Source of the DNA: Bufo bufo
Taxonomy: Eukaryota; Chordata; Amphibia; Anura; Bufonidae
Direction: 5' to 3'
Assembly (NCBI RefSeq): GCF_905171765.1
Contig: NC_053390.1
Span: 510,739,565-510,803,564, forward strand
Length of the DNA: 64,000 nt
Of this stretch, positions 21,595 to 32,975 are shown in pieces. How positions within the stretch are numbered: position 1 is the first letter of the stretch; each line of letters starts with the position of its first letter. The notes beneath the pieces are model-generated. The model did no database searches. It was not told the origin of the DNA and saw only the letters and a list, made by a program, of their open reading frames with translations. The translations under genes were made by a program, and so were the position numbers.

Positions 21595-23037
21595 ATTTTT
21601 CGCCCAATAAGACACACTTTTTCTCCCCCCAAAATGGGAGGAAAATGCCCCTGCGTCTTATGCTGGCAGTTTTACATCGCCGGCTGCGATGTATGAGAGA
21701 GCGGGGGGAGGGACTGGGAGGAGGAGCTGGGGGCCGGCAATAGCGGCGGGGCAGTGCAGTCAGTGTACTATAGCCCCGCCGCTCCGGTATACTAATATAA
21801 AATGTCTTATTCAATTAATAGTTATTACACATGTCCCCTCACTCCTAATAGTACCTTACATCCTAACCGCTTCAGTAGAATGCAGGCAGGACGGGCGGAC
21901 GGCATCGTAACTCCCTGATGTCACGTGCCTGCTCCGCCTACTTTATGAATGAAGCAGGCGGCGCAGGCAAGTGACGTCAGTGCCTGCCTGGGTTGTACTG
22001 AAGCGGTTAGGATGTACGGTACTATTAGGAGTTGGGGGGCATGTGTAATAACTTTTAATTGAATAAGACATTTTATGTTTGTATACTGGAGCAGTGGGGA
22101 TCTGTGGATGACATTTTTATGGGGGACATCTGTGGATGGCACAGTTATGGGCTGGGGAGTCTGTGGATGGCACTGTTATGGGCTGGGGGGGTCTGTGGAC
22201 GGCACTGTTATGGGTTGGGGGGTCTGTGGATGGCACATATATAATAGTGCCACCCACAGATCCCCCCTCTAACAGTGCCATCCACAGATCTCCCCTGTAA
22301 CAGTGCCAGCCACAGATCCCCCTGTAACAGTGCAAGCCACAGATCCCCCTGTAACAGTGCAAGCCACAGATCCCCCCATAACAGTGTCCGTCACAGATCC
22401 CCCCATAACAGTGTCCGTCATCCACAGATCCCCCATAATAGTGTCCGTCATCCACAGATCCCCCCATAACAGTGTCCGTCATCCACAGATCCCCCTTAAC
22501 AGTGTCCGTCATCCACAGATCCCCCCATAACAGTGTCCGTCATCCACAGATCCCCCCATAACAGTGTCCGTCTTCCACAGATCCCCCATAACAGTGTCCG
22601 TCATCCACATATCCCCCCATAACAGTGTCCATCATCCACAGATCCCCCCATAACAGTGTCCGTCATCCACAGATCCCACATAACAGTGTCCATCATCCAC
22701 AGATCCCCCCATAACAGTGTCAGTCATCCACAGATCCCCCCATAATAGTGTCCGTCATCCACAGATCCCCCATAACAGTGTCCGTCATCCACAGATCCCC
22801 CATAACAGTGTCTCTCATCCACAGATCCCCCCATAACAGTGTCTCTCATCCACAGATCCCCCATAACAGTGTCTGTCATCCACAGATCCCCAGTAATAGT
22901 GCCATCCACAGACCACCATTAGTTCCAAACCCACCAAAAGCACACCTTTTGGTTAAAAAATTTTTTTTTCTTATTTTCCTCCCCAAAAACCTAGGTGCGT
23001 CTTATGGGCCGGTGCGTCTTATAGGGCGTAAAATACG

Positions 23038-23040
<3 letters not shown>
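21595..23040. mobile_element. Non-autonomous fold-back element with CCGTATTTT ends
   Basis: The left end reads CCGTATTTTTCGCCCAATAA (from 21593, after TA) and the right end GGGCGTAAAATACGG (to 23037, before TA). Both extend into the AAGACGCAC/GTGCGTCTTA words typical of this abundant vertebrate repeat. Inside are a 92-bp inverted repeat (21783-21880 against 22002-22095) around a GC-rich loop, and a 31-bp minisatellite that flips orientation. No coding sequence is credible. I do not assign a superfamily. Confidence 0.8.
22083..22910. repeat. 31-bp minisatellite with an orientation switch
   Basis: From 22083 to about 22235 units read GTCTGTGGATGGCACTGTTA TGGG.... After an AT-rich centre at 22236-22245 the strand sense reverses, and about 20 units read CACAGATCCCCCCATAACAG TGTCCGTCATC. 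Adjacent repeats touch with no unique spacers, so this is not a CRISPR array. Confidence 0.92.

Positions 23041-23096
<56 letters not shown>
23041..23096. repeat. (CA)n(TA)n microsatellite
   Basis: About 20 CA dinucleotides are followed by a short TA run that abuts the terminal repeat of Tc1 copy a. Confidence 0.97.
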
Positions 23097-23707
23097 CACT
23101 GCTCAAAAAAATAAAGGGAACACTTAAACAACACAATGTAACTCCAAGTCAATCACACTTCTGTGAAATCAAACTGTCCACTTAGGAAGCAACACTGAGT
23201 GACAATCAATTTCACATGCTGTTGTGCAAATGGGATAGACAACAGGTGGAAATTATAGGCAATTAGCAAGACACCCCCAATAAAGGAGTGGTTCTGCAGG
23301 TGGTCACCACAGACCACTTCTCAGTTCCTATGCTTCCTGGCTGATGTTTTGGTCACTTTTGAATGCTGGCGGTGCTTTCACTCTAGTGGTAGCATGAGAC
23401 GGAGTCTACAACCCACACAAGTGGCTCAGGTAGTGCAGCTTATCCAGGATGGCACATCAATGCGAGCTGTGGCAAGAAGGTTTGCTGTGTCTGTCAGCGT
23501 AGTGTCCAGAGCATGGAGGCGCTACCAGGAGACAGGCCAGTACATCAGGAGACGTGGAGGAGGCCATAGAAGGGCAACAACCCAGCAGCAGGACCGCTAC
23601 CTCCGCCTTTGTGCAAGGAGGAACAGGAGGAGCACTGCCAGAGCCCTGCAAAAGGACCTCCAGCAGGCCACAAATGTGCATGTGTCTGCTCAAACGGTCA
23701 GTATATA
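23097..23707 (+). mobile_element. Tc1-like copy a, 5' half only
   Basis: Starts with the family terminal repeat CACTGCTCAAAAAAATAAAG and encodes the transposase N-terminus (from about 23394, [10 protein letters not shown]; helix-turn-helix [20 protein letters not shown]). It breaks off after HVSAQTV at 23703. Beyond this lies TATATA and copy b in opposite orientation; the rest of copy a is absent. The 611 bp here are the inverse of the right part of copy b. Confidence 0.92.
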
Positions 23708-25289
23708 CACTGCTCAAAAAAATAAAGGGAACACAAAAATAACACATCCTAGATCTGAATTAATTAAATATTCTTCTGAAATACTTTGTTCTTTACATAG
23801 TTGAATGTACTGACAACAAAATCACACAAAAATAAAAAAATGGAAATCAAATTTTTTAACCCATGGAGGTCTGGATTTGGAGTCACACTCAAAATTAAAG
23901 TGGAAAAACACACTACAGGCTGATCCAACTTTGATGTAATGTCCTTAAAAGAAGTCAAAATGAGTCTCAGTAGTGTGTGTGGCCTCCACGTGCCTGTATG
24001 ACCTCCCTACAACGCCTGTGCATGCTCCTGATGAGGTGGCGGACGGTCTCCTGAGGGATCTCCTCCCAGACCTGGATTAAAGCATCTGCCAACTCCTGGA
24101 CAGTCTGTGGTGCAACGTGACATTAGTGGATAGAGCGAGACATGATGTCCCAGATGTGCTCAATTGGATTCAGGTCTGGGGAACGGGCGGGCCAGTCCAT
24201 AGCATCAATGCCTTCATCTTGCAGGAACTGCTGACACACTCCAGCCACATGAGGTCTAGCATTGTCTTGCATTAGGAGGAACCCAGGGCCAACCGCACCA
24301 GCATATGGTCTCACAAGGGGTCTGAGGATCTCATCTCGGTACCTAATGGCAGTCAGGCTACCTCTGGCAAGCACATGGAGGGCTGTGCGGCCCTCCAAAG
24401 AAATGCCACCCCACACCATTACTGACCCAATGCCAAACCGGTCATGCTGGAGGATGTTGCAGGCAGCAGAATGTTCTCCACGACGTCTCCAAACTCTGTT
24501 ACATCTGTCACATGTGCTCAGTGTGAACCTGCTTTCATCTGTGAAGAGCACAGGGCGCCAGTGGCGAATTTGCCAATCTTGGTGTTCTCTGGCAAATGCC
24601 AAACGTCCTGCACGGTGTTGGGCTGTAAGCACAACCCCCACCTGTGGACGTCAGGCCCTCATATCACCCTCATGGAGTCTGTTTCTGACCGTTTGAGCAG
24701 ACACATGCACATTTGTGGCCTGCTGGAGGTCATTTTGCAGGGCTCTGGCAGAGCTCCTCCTGTTCCTCCTTGCACAAAGGCGGAGGTAGCGGTCCTGCTG
24801 CTGGGTTGTTGCCCTCCTATGGCCTCCTCCACGTCTCCTGATGTACTGGCCTGTCTCCTGGTAGCGCCTCCATGCTCTGGACACTACGCTGACAGACACA
24901 GCAAACCTTCTTGCCACAGCTCGCATTGATGTGCCATCCTGGATAAGCTGCACTACCTGAGCCACTTGTGTGGGTTGTAGACTCCGTCTCATGCTACCAC
25001 TAGAGTGAAAGCACCGCCAGCATTCAAAAGTGACCAAAACATCAGCCAGGAAGCATAGGAACTGAGAAGTGGTCTGTGGTGACCACCTGCAGAACCACTC
25101 CTTTATTGGGGGTGTCTTGCTAATTGCCTATAATTTCCACCTGTTGTCTATCCCATTTGCACAACAGCATGTGAAATTGATTGTCACTCAGTGTTGCTTC
25201 CTAAGTGGACAGTTTGATTTCACAGAAGTGTGATTGACTTGGAGTTACATTGTGTTGTTTAAGTGTTCCCTTTATTTTTTTGAGCAGTG
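23708..25289 (-). mobile_element. Tc1-like copy b, full length, 1582 bp
   Basis: Both terminal repeats are present (CACTGCTCAAAAAAATAAAG at the left, TTTATTTTTTTGAGCAGTG at the right), flanked by TA. The left repeat adds ACACAAAAATAACACATCC and the right continues into a subterminal region shared by copies c and e. Together with copy a it forms a composite whose two outer 611-bp arms are inverted copies. Confidence 0.93.
24123..25037 (-). pseudogene. Tc1 copy b transposase with two or more nonsense changes
   Basis: The frame matches the intact copy e protein. The N-terminal DNA-binding region runs from 25037 and is stopped after HEGDMRA, where the intact frame has Arg (CGA to TGA, a CpG decay). 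It resumes at 24641 with catalytic [16 protein letters not shown] and [11 protein letters not shown]. It stops again after RSIH, where Gln is expected (CAA to TAA). All three catalytic acids remain encoded, but no full protein can be made. Confidence 0.92.
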
Positions 25290-25300
25290 TATATATATTT

Positions 25301-27304
25301 ATATGTAATAAAGATGTGTAATGAAAACCGGCACTCTACACCTGGTGATAATGCTTAAAGAGCAATGTAGACAGATTGGTGGGTAAAAATATGCATTTAT
25401 TAATTATCTATATCGATAATATAGGAAAGGGTTGGGTTTAAACTGTAATATTCTACAATGATTGGTAATAATAACCACTTTCTTAAAAATGTAATAAAAA
25501 AATAGGAAATAAATGAAAAAGGAAATATTAAAAACTTAATAATTATAATGAAATGTACAATACAGGAGTGGGAGTGCAAATGGAGCAATGCGGTGGTCGT
25601 ATAGTGGTAATTGCCACCTTCAGTAGTTCATTGGCACTCTGGTGGGTAGATGTCCCTTGTAAACAGTTCCTAGATGGGTGGAGACGCAGTAAAAAAAAAT
25701 TAAATATGTAAAATATATAAATTTGCTGGCCGGTCACTGTTAGTGGTTGTAATTAAAAATTAAAAAGAAAAAAGAGGGGGGTGATGTACCAGTCGGATGC
25801 TGCACCTAGTGTGGCGTCCCACACGGCGAGAAGGGCTGCACCCCGACTGTGGTTTACCTTCTTTATAAGGTACGGGTGTCCCAGCTGCTGGAGCGTCCTT
25901 ACTGCGCTCTGTTTTCTGTGATGGCCGTTCGGCGTCCCACGTGGGTGTGACGTCACTTGTATGGCGTCTTACATGTCTTTACTACGTTCAGTTCGTGAAC
26001 GTTGTAAAGCGGTCTTTTTGATCCAATAGTCGGGTAGATACGATTAAATGGAAGCTCTTCCAGGATGGTATGTTTAGCGGGTTTGTGGGGGAGTCACCAT
26101 ACGCGTTTCGAAGGTCTGAGCTGCCTTCTTCATCAGTGGTAGCCCGCTGTCTGCCATTGTGTTGGCTTTTATACCCTGTTTATGCATCTGTCGAAGACCT
26201 GGACTGGATCAGATTCTTGCGATCCGATTTTTTGGTTGCGATGGATTTGTCGAAAATCTGGATTGGGTCTGATTTTTTGGATCCGATTTTTTATATGCGG
26301 TGTTCCACATCGGGTTGTGTCCGATTTTTTGGATCCGATTTTTTTGGATGCCATGTTCCACATAGTGTCGATTTTACCTTTCGTTTTCTTTCTGTTCCTT
26401 CTTTTCGTTTCACTTTGGTTAGGGAGTGGATTTTTTGTGGTGGGACAATGCTTCGGTCATCTTCTATTAGGGATTGGGGTGTTTGGGTGGGGGTTCCATG
26501 GTTGTGTTGTTTCTGTATTATCGCTGCGTTTTTTGGTGCTGTAGATGCGTTTTTTTGTGTCTTTACCTCTGTGGTTTACCTCTTATGTTCCTGGCCTACC
26601 ATGCCATTAGATGTATTTCATGAGTTGGGTTTCACTTTTTGGTGGGAATTTTAGGGTTTTGTCATTTTGCGGTACCGCTGCAATTTTTCTGCCATTGGTG
26701 CGTTTTTTTGTGGTTGATTTGCGTGTTGTGTTTTTGGACATATCCCATGTCTTGGAAATGTTGTATGTGGCGGATATCACAATTTCCGTGTGGTAGAGCT
26801 CTCGGTGTCATTTTGTGTGGTTCCTTTTTTCTCTTCTTTGGGGTGAGATTTAACATGTGGTGATGGAGTATAGTTTGGGCAGTGATTATGTGCTTTAATT
26901 TATGTGGTGGCAAGAGTGGGGTCAAGTAGTGGCGTTGGTGGGGGACATCGTGGGTGGTACTTGTTGGGTTTGCTTATGGTGCTTGTTCATTGGTGGTGTA
27001 CATTGTAGGGTGATATCTTCTGTGGACGTGTTTCGTGTCTTCAGTGGTTTATTATCTTTTTAGGGGTGGTGGTATGGGGTGGCGGCCTCGTATTGAGTGC
27101 CGGTAGGGGTGCTGGTAGACAGCCGGACGCCTACCGCTAGTCGAACGGAGGCAGACACTCGGGGACTGTTATAGGAAGCCGAATAATTCGAAGTCGGCAT
27201 TCAAGCCTCCCGGAATGAGTGTGTTGAACTCGAAAATGAATTTGGATTCGATGCGCGACATCTTAGCTATGTGATTTCCTCCTCTCCAGTCTGTTTCTAC
27301 TTTT
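25301..27304 (-). repeat. Penelope left arm (inverted, 5'-truncated copy)
   Basis: Read on the minus strand, the arm opens with the end of the Penelope ORF (27304 to about 27160, ending in FNTLIPGGLNADFELFGF). A ~2-kb terminal region follows that contains a hammerhead motif at 26095-26142. Long frames on the plus strand through 26070-26800 are Phe/Trp-rich readings of non-coding sequence and I do not accept them as genes. Confidence 0.82.
26095..26142 (-). ncRNA. Hammerhead ribozyme motif, Penelope left arm
   Basis: On the minus strand CTGATGA is followed by a stem (GAAGG/CCTTC) with a nine-base loop, then GAAA, then CGCGTA, with ACCA/TGGT closing stem I. This is the minimal hammerhead layout reported for Penelope-like elements, in which stem III is only about two base pairs. 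One extra A precedes stem II. Self-cleavage would fall after the GTA triplet; activity is not shown. Confidence 0.75.
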
Positions 27305-29090
27305 TCTAGTGCTGCAAATGATAGTCCCCATGGGGACGATTAAAACACAAAAAGACCAGAAACAACCTATCTAACCAAGAAGTCCATGCAATAAAACAGC
27401 TACAAATACAGAAAGATATTAATTTCCGTCCCGGTTCTGGACAAAGAAAAATATGAACTGGAATGTCTAAGGCTACTGTCAGACAACACCACATACCAAA
27501 AACTGAGCAATGAACCCATTGACACATATGATCAAATACTGAGAGATTACTGTCAGAAAGGAATAGAGAACAAATGTCTATTAGAACAAGTAGTACAATT
27601 CATCTTAAACACACAAAACGGAGACTCCCGATCTTCTACTGCCTACCCAAAGCACACAAAAGTCTAGAGAACCCACCAGGCCGCCCAATAATTTACGGAA
27701 TAGGATCACTGACATCAAACCTCTCACAACACATTGACAGACTACTCCAACCAATTGTTAAAAATACAAATACATACATAAAAGACAGCACACAGGTAAT
27801 CAAAATGATGGAAAACATAAAATACAACCCGAATTGGATCCTAGGTACCCTAGACGTCCAGTCCCTCTACACTATAATAGACCACAAACACAGTATCGAA
27901 GCTATGATTATACATATATTTATATTTTTAAAAAGAACAAATCAGCTATATAGCAGAAGGTGTAGAACTGATCCTGAGACACAATTACTTCTTCTTCAAC
28001 TCCGTCTACTACCTTCAGATCAGAGGCACGGCCATGGGGACCAAATTCGCCCCCAGCTATGCAAACCTTTTCATGTCACAATGGGAGGATGAACATATAC
28101 AGCATCGGCTGGCGACAGACCTGGTGCTATGGAAACGAAACATTGATGACGTTGTCTTTATCTGGCAAAGAGGAGAACCTGAACTAAAAAAATTCCTGGA
28201 AGAGATCAATGAAAACCAAATGAATCTACACTTCACAGCCCATATAAACAAAACTGAAATAGAATTTCTAGACTTAAACATTAAAGTAGAAAACAAGGAA
28301 CTCACATGCTGTACCTTCTAGAAACCAACTGTAAGAAATAGTTTCACCCTCTACTCCAGCTGCCACCTTCCAAGGTGGCTGGATAACATACCAGAGAGCC
28401 AATTCAGACGTCTAAGACGCACTTGCACCAAAGATGACAGATTCGAGAAAGGGGCTGAAATTTTAAAAACACAATACATCGAAAAAGAATATCCCCCAAC
28501 CAAAATTGAGACATCCCTTACAAAAGTACGAAAATTAGATAGAACACTGAGAATAAAACTAAAACACAAACAAACGAAACCCCAAAGCTTATATTACCAT
28601 TTAGCACACAACTCAAGAACATCGAAAAGATCATCACATCCAAAAAGACAAAAGATAGGTCCTTCCATTTCTACGAAACCACACATCATATATACAAGGG
28701 CCCCAAACCTAGGCCTGAAAATCGCCCCATCCATCAAAATACAAAATAAGAAACACAAACTCACATTAAACACATGGCAAAAACTAAAAGGATTCTACAG
28801 GTGCAACCAATGTTCCAACTGCAGAATTACTTCATTTAAGAAAAAAATGGAAAAATACATTCCACAACTACATCACTAGAATATGAAATAAAGGAATTTC
28901 TCACTTGCAGCAGCACAAACTTAATTTACATCATCACCTGTCCCTGCAAAAAACAATACATCGGTAGGACAAAAAGAACCCTAAAAAAAAACGAATATCA
29001 GAACATATAAACAATATCAAAAAAGGCTTTGAAACACACTCACTTTCCAAACACTTTAAAACACACCACAGTCAAGACCCATCGCTTCGA
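27305..29090 (+). pseudogene. Penelope-like RT with GIY-YIG domain, broken
   Basis: Pieces in several frames follow the Penelope order. An N-terminal stretch (about 27340-27580: DKEKYELECLRLL) leads to RT segments (27574-28092: LPIFYCLPKAHKSLENPPGR, GTLDVQSLYTII). Then come the catalytic region (28034-28321: GTKFAPSYANLF, NIDDVVFIW, EFLDLNI), later LPPSKVAG-like text, and near 28900-29000 a GIY-YIG-type module (LIYIITCPCKKQYIGRT). The RT box reads NIDD where an aromatic residue usually precedes IDD. The last ~50 codons are deleted at 29085. Several frameshifts make it non-functional. Confidence 0.88.
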
Positions 29091-30688
29091 CTGGCGGTAG
29101 GTGTCCGTCTGTCTACCAGCACCCCTACCGGCACTCGATACGAGGCCGCCACCCCATACCACCACCCCTAAAACGATAATAAACCACTGAAGACACGAAA
29201 CACGTCCACAGAAGATATCACCCTACAATGTACACCACCAATGAACAAGCACCATAAGCAAGCCCAACAAGTACCACCCACGATGTCCCCCACCAACGCC
29301 ACCACTTGACGCCACTCCTTGCCACCACATAAATTAAAGCACATAATCACTGCCCAAACTATACTCCATCACCACATGTTAAATCTCACCCCAAAGAAGA
29401 GAAAAAAGGAACCACACAAAATGACACCGAGAGCTCTACCACACGAAAATAGTGATATCCGCCCCATACAACATTTCCAAGACATGGGATATGTCCAAAA
29501 ACACAACATGCAAATCAACCACAAAAAAACCGCACCAATGGCAGAAAAATTGCAGCGGTACCGCAACAATGACAAGACCGCAAAATTCCCACCAAAAACA
29601 ACAAAATCCTCAATTAAAGACCGATACAGCAATACCCCAACCGACAAAAATCCTCCCAATAAGAAGGAAAAAGAATAAATGAAGATAAACAATAACTGAC
29701 ACCATGAGATCTTCAACACTAAAACAGTGAAACCCAACTCATGAAATACATCTAATGGCATGGTAGGCCAGGAACATAAGAGGAAAACCAACCAGACACA
29801 AAAAAATGCATCTACAGCACCAAAAAACGCAGCGATAATACAGAAACGACACAACCATGGAACCCCCACCCAAACACCCCAATCCCTAATAGAAGATCAC
29901 AAAAGCATTGTCCCACCACAAAAAATGCACTCCCTAACCAAAGTGAAAAGAAAAGAAGGAACAAAAAGAAAACGAAAGGCAAAATCGACACTATGTGGAA
30001 CATGGCATCCAAAAAAATCAGATCCAAAAAATCTGACCCAACCCGATGTGGAACACCGCATCTAAAAAATCGGATCCAAAAAATCTGACCCAATCCAGAT
30101 TTTCGACAAATTCATCGCATCCAAAAAATCGGATCGCAAGAATCTAATCCAGTCCAGGTCTTCGACAGATGCATAAACAGGTATAAAAGCCAACACAATG
30201 GCAGACAGTGGGCTACCACTGATGAAGAAGGCAGCTCAGACCTTCGAAACGCGTATGGTGACTCCCCCACAAACCCGCTAAACATTCCATCCTGGAAGTG
30301 CTTCCATTTAATAGACACTACCCGACTATTGGATCGAAAAGACCGCTTTACAACGTTCACGAACTGAACGTAGTGAAGACACGTGAGACGCCATCCAAGT
30401 GACGTCACACCCACGTGGGACTCCGAACGGCCATCACAGAACACAGAGCACAGTAAGGACGCTCCAGCAGCCGGGACACTCGTACCTTATAAAGAAGGTA
30501 AACCACAGTCATGGTGCAGCCCTTCTCACCGTGTGGAACGCCACACTAGGTGCAGCACCCGACTGGTACATCACCCCCCTCTTTTTTCTTTTTCATTTTT
30601 TATTACAACCACTAACAGTGACCGGCCAGCAATCCCTGACAGGGAAGCACTGCATATATTTTGCCTTACCTATGTTTTATATATTATA
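29090..30688 (+). repeat. Penelope right arm, proximal part
   Basis: The arm matches the left arm in inverse orientation, beginning at the GGCGGTAGGTGTCCGTCTGT / ACCCCTACCGGCACTC region. It includes repeated GGATCCAAAAAATC(T/G)GA words at 30010-30135 and the hammerhead at 30213-30261. It has no credible protein gene. It ends at a TA where Tc1 copy c is inserted. Confidence 0.85.
30213..30261 (+). ncRNA. Hammerhead ribozyme motif, Penelope right arm
   Basis: Core CTGATGA (30219-30225), stem II GAAGG/CCTTC (30227-30231 and 30241-30245), GAAA (30246-30249), CGCGTA, and stem I ACCA/TGGT. It matches the left-arm motif exactly in the core. Both arms could therefore self-cleave at equivalent positions, but on opposite strands. 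Confidence 0.78.
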
Positions 30689-32255
30689 CACTGCTCCAAA
30701 AAATAAAGGGAACACTTAAACAACACAATGTAACTCCAAGTCAATCACACTTCTGTGAAATCAAACTGTCCACTTAGGAAGCAACACTGAGTGACAATCA
30801 ATTTCACATGCTGTTGTGCAAATGGGATAGACAACAGGTGGAAATTATAGGCAATTAGCAAGACACCCCCAATAAAGGAGTGGTTCTGCAGGTGGTGACT
30901 ACAGACCACTTCTCAGTTCCTATGCTTCCTGGCTGATGTTTTGGTCACTTTTGAATGCTGCCGGTGCTTTCACTCTAGTGGTAGCATGAGACGGAGTCTA
31001 CAACCCACACAAGTGGTAGTGGTAGTGCAGCTTATCCAGGATGGCACATCAATGCGAGCTGTGGCAAGAAGGTTTGCTGTGTCTGTCAGCGTAGTGTCCA
31101 GAGCATGGAGGCGCTACCAGGAGACAGGCCAGTACATCAGGAGACGTGGAGGAGGTCGTAGGAGGGCAACAACCCAGCAGCAGGACCGCTACCTCCGCCT
31201 TTGTGCAAGGAGGAACAGGAGGAGCACTGCCAGAGCCCTGCAAAATGACCTCCAGCAGGCCACAAATGTGCATGTGTCTGCTCAAACGGTCAGAAACAGA
31301 CTCCATGAGGGTGATATGAGGGCCCGACGTCCACAGGTGGGGGTTGTGCTTACAGCCCAACACCGTGCAGGACGTTTGGCATTTGCCAGAGAACACCAAG
31401 ATTGGCAAATTCGCCACTGGCGCCCTGTGCTCTTCACAGATGAAAGCAGGTTCACACTGAGCACATGTGACAGAGTCTGGAGACGCGGTGGAGAACTTTC
31501 TGCTGCCTGCAACATCCTCCAGCATGACTGGTTTGGCATTGGGTCAGTAATAATGTGGGGTGGCATTTCTTTGGAGGGCCGCACAGCCCTCCATGTGCTC
31601 GCCAGAGGTAGCCTGACTGCCATTAGGTACTGAGATGAGACCCTCAGACCCCTTGTGAGACCATATGCTGGTGCGGTTGGCCCTGGTTTCCTCCTAATGC
31701 AAGACAATGCTAGACCTCATGTGGCTGGAGTGTGTCAGCAGTTCCTGCAAGACAAAGGCATTGATGCTATGGACTGGCCCGCCCGTTCCCCAGACCTGAA
31801 TCCAATTGAGCACATCTGGGACATCATGTCTCGCTCTATCCACCAACGTCACGTTGCACCACAGACTGTCCAGGAGTTGGCAGATGCTTTAGTCCAGGTC
31901 TGGGAGGAGATCCCTCAGGAGACCGTCTGCCACCTCATCAGGAGCATGCACAGGCGTTGTAGGGAGGTCATACAGGCACGTGGAGGCCACACACACTACT
32001 GAGCCTCATTTTGACTTGTTTTAAGGACATTACATCAAAGTTGGATCAGCCTGTAGTGTATTTTTCCACTTTAATTTTGAGTGTGACTCCAAATCCAGAC
32101 CTCCATGGGTTGAAAAATTTGATTTCCATTTTTTTATTTTTGTGTGATTTTGTTGTCAGCACATTCAACTATGTAAAGAACAAAGTATTTCAGAAGAATA
32201 TTTAATTAACTCAGATCTAGGATGTGTTATTTTTGTGTTCCCTTTTTGAGCAGTG
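30689..32255 (+). mobile_element. Tc1-like copy c, full length, inserted in Penelope right arm
   Basis: Terminal repeats CACTGCTCCAAAAAATAAAG and CCCTTTTTGAGCAGTG are flanked by TA. The Penelope arm resumes at 32256, and the left arm has no insertion at the equivalent place, so copy c arrived after the inverted arms formed. Confidence 0.94.
30941..32002 (+). pseudogene. Tc1 copy c transposase, single nonsense codon
   Basis: One continuous frame covers the whole transposase except for TGA at 31631-31633. The intact copy e has CGA there (RYRDE), a CpG-to-TpG change. Helix-turn-helix residues, [16 protein letters not shown] and [12 protein letters not shown] are all present. This is otherwise a near-complete ~350-residue DD34E transposase. 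Confidence 0.94.
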
Positions 32256-32660
32256 TATTTAAACATTTTTTACTGTGTCTCCACCCATCTACAAACTGTT
32301 TACAAGGGACATCTACCCACCAGAGTGCCAATGAACTACTGAAGGTGGCAATTACCGCTATACGACCACCGCATTGCTCCATTTGCACTCCCACTCCTGT
32401 ATTGTACATTTCATTATAATTATTACCTTTTTAATATTTCCTTTTTCATTTATTTCTTTTTTTTTTCATTCAATTTTTAAGAAAGTGGTTATTATTACAA
32501 ATCAGTGTTGAATATTACCTTCTAAACCCACCCCTTTTCTATATTATCGATATAGAAAATTAATAAATGCATATTTTTACCCACCAATCTGTCTACATTG
32601 CTCTTTAAGCGTTATCACCAGGTGTAGAGTGTCGGTTTTCATTACACATCTTTATTGCAT
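32256..32660 (+). repeat. Penelope right arm, distal part
   Basis: The arm continues after the Tc1 insertion with sequence inverse to 25301-25690 and ends near 32660 in TTTTCATTACACATCTTTAT. Confidence 0.85.
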
Positions 32661-32760
32661 ACTTTCCTCCTCTGATTGGGTGAATCAGTCAAACCTAGAG
32701 CACCTAGGAATTGTACTGGCCAGGTGAGCCACCAGCAACCCACTTTTTTCTTCATATATT

Positions 32761-32799
<39 letters not shown>

Positions 32800-32975
32800 T
32801 GCACAAAATCTGCCGGTTACATCATACATCTGTACTTTGCTGTGTGTATAAATATATATATATATACTCATGGCGAGGTAGTGATGTATGATGTAACCTG
32901 CTGATTTGCTACGTGTCACACCAGATAATAAGTAATCATTTGTAAAGGGATGAAATACTTATTTTCATAACTGTA
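32661..32975. other. Intron remnant with (TG)n and a hairpin
   Basis: No gene is seen. A TG microsatellite lies at about 32765-32798. A 16-bp inverted repeat (GGTTACATCATACATC at 32813 and its inverse at about 32882) forms a hairpin. By position this is likely part of the interrupted MYB-gene intron or another element fragment. Confidence 0.6.

Larger units (their letters stand above)
25301..32660 (+). mobile_element. Penelope-like element with inverted arms
   Basis: An RT/GIY-YIG coding core on the plus strand (27305-29090) is flanked by two ~1.9-kb arms that are inverted copies of each other: 25301-27304 (minus) and 29090-30688 plus 32256-32660 (plus). The right arm is interrupted by Tc1 copy c. 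Outer ends correspond: TGTGTAATGAAAACCGGCAC on the left is the inverse of the right end. The left arm begins with the C-terminal end of a second, minus-oriented copy (MSRIESKFIF and following residues), which the plus-strand copy has lost. Terminal inverted fragments of this kind are known for Penelope-like elements. Confidence 0.88.

Noticed and set aside
22245..22910. CRISPR-like regular repeats
   Set aside because: The 31-bp units touch with no unique spacers, vary in length, and sit in a vertebrate transposon; this is a minisatellite.
23457..25037. Frames antisense to the Tc1-like transposases (also at 31049-31707 and 60535-61079)
   Set aside because: They repeat at every copy of the family simply because the coding strand is conserved; no independent start context or domain is seen.
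26070..26863. Long Phe/Trp/Leu-rich frames (up to 194 codons) resembling a membrane protein
   Set aside because: They lie in the inverted Penelope arm, are not preserved in the matching arm, and follow the T-rich composition of the strand.
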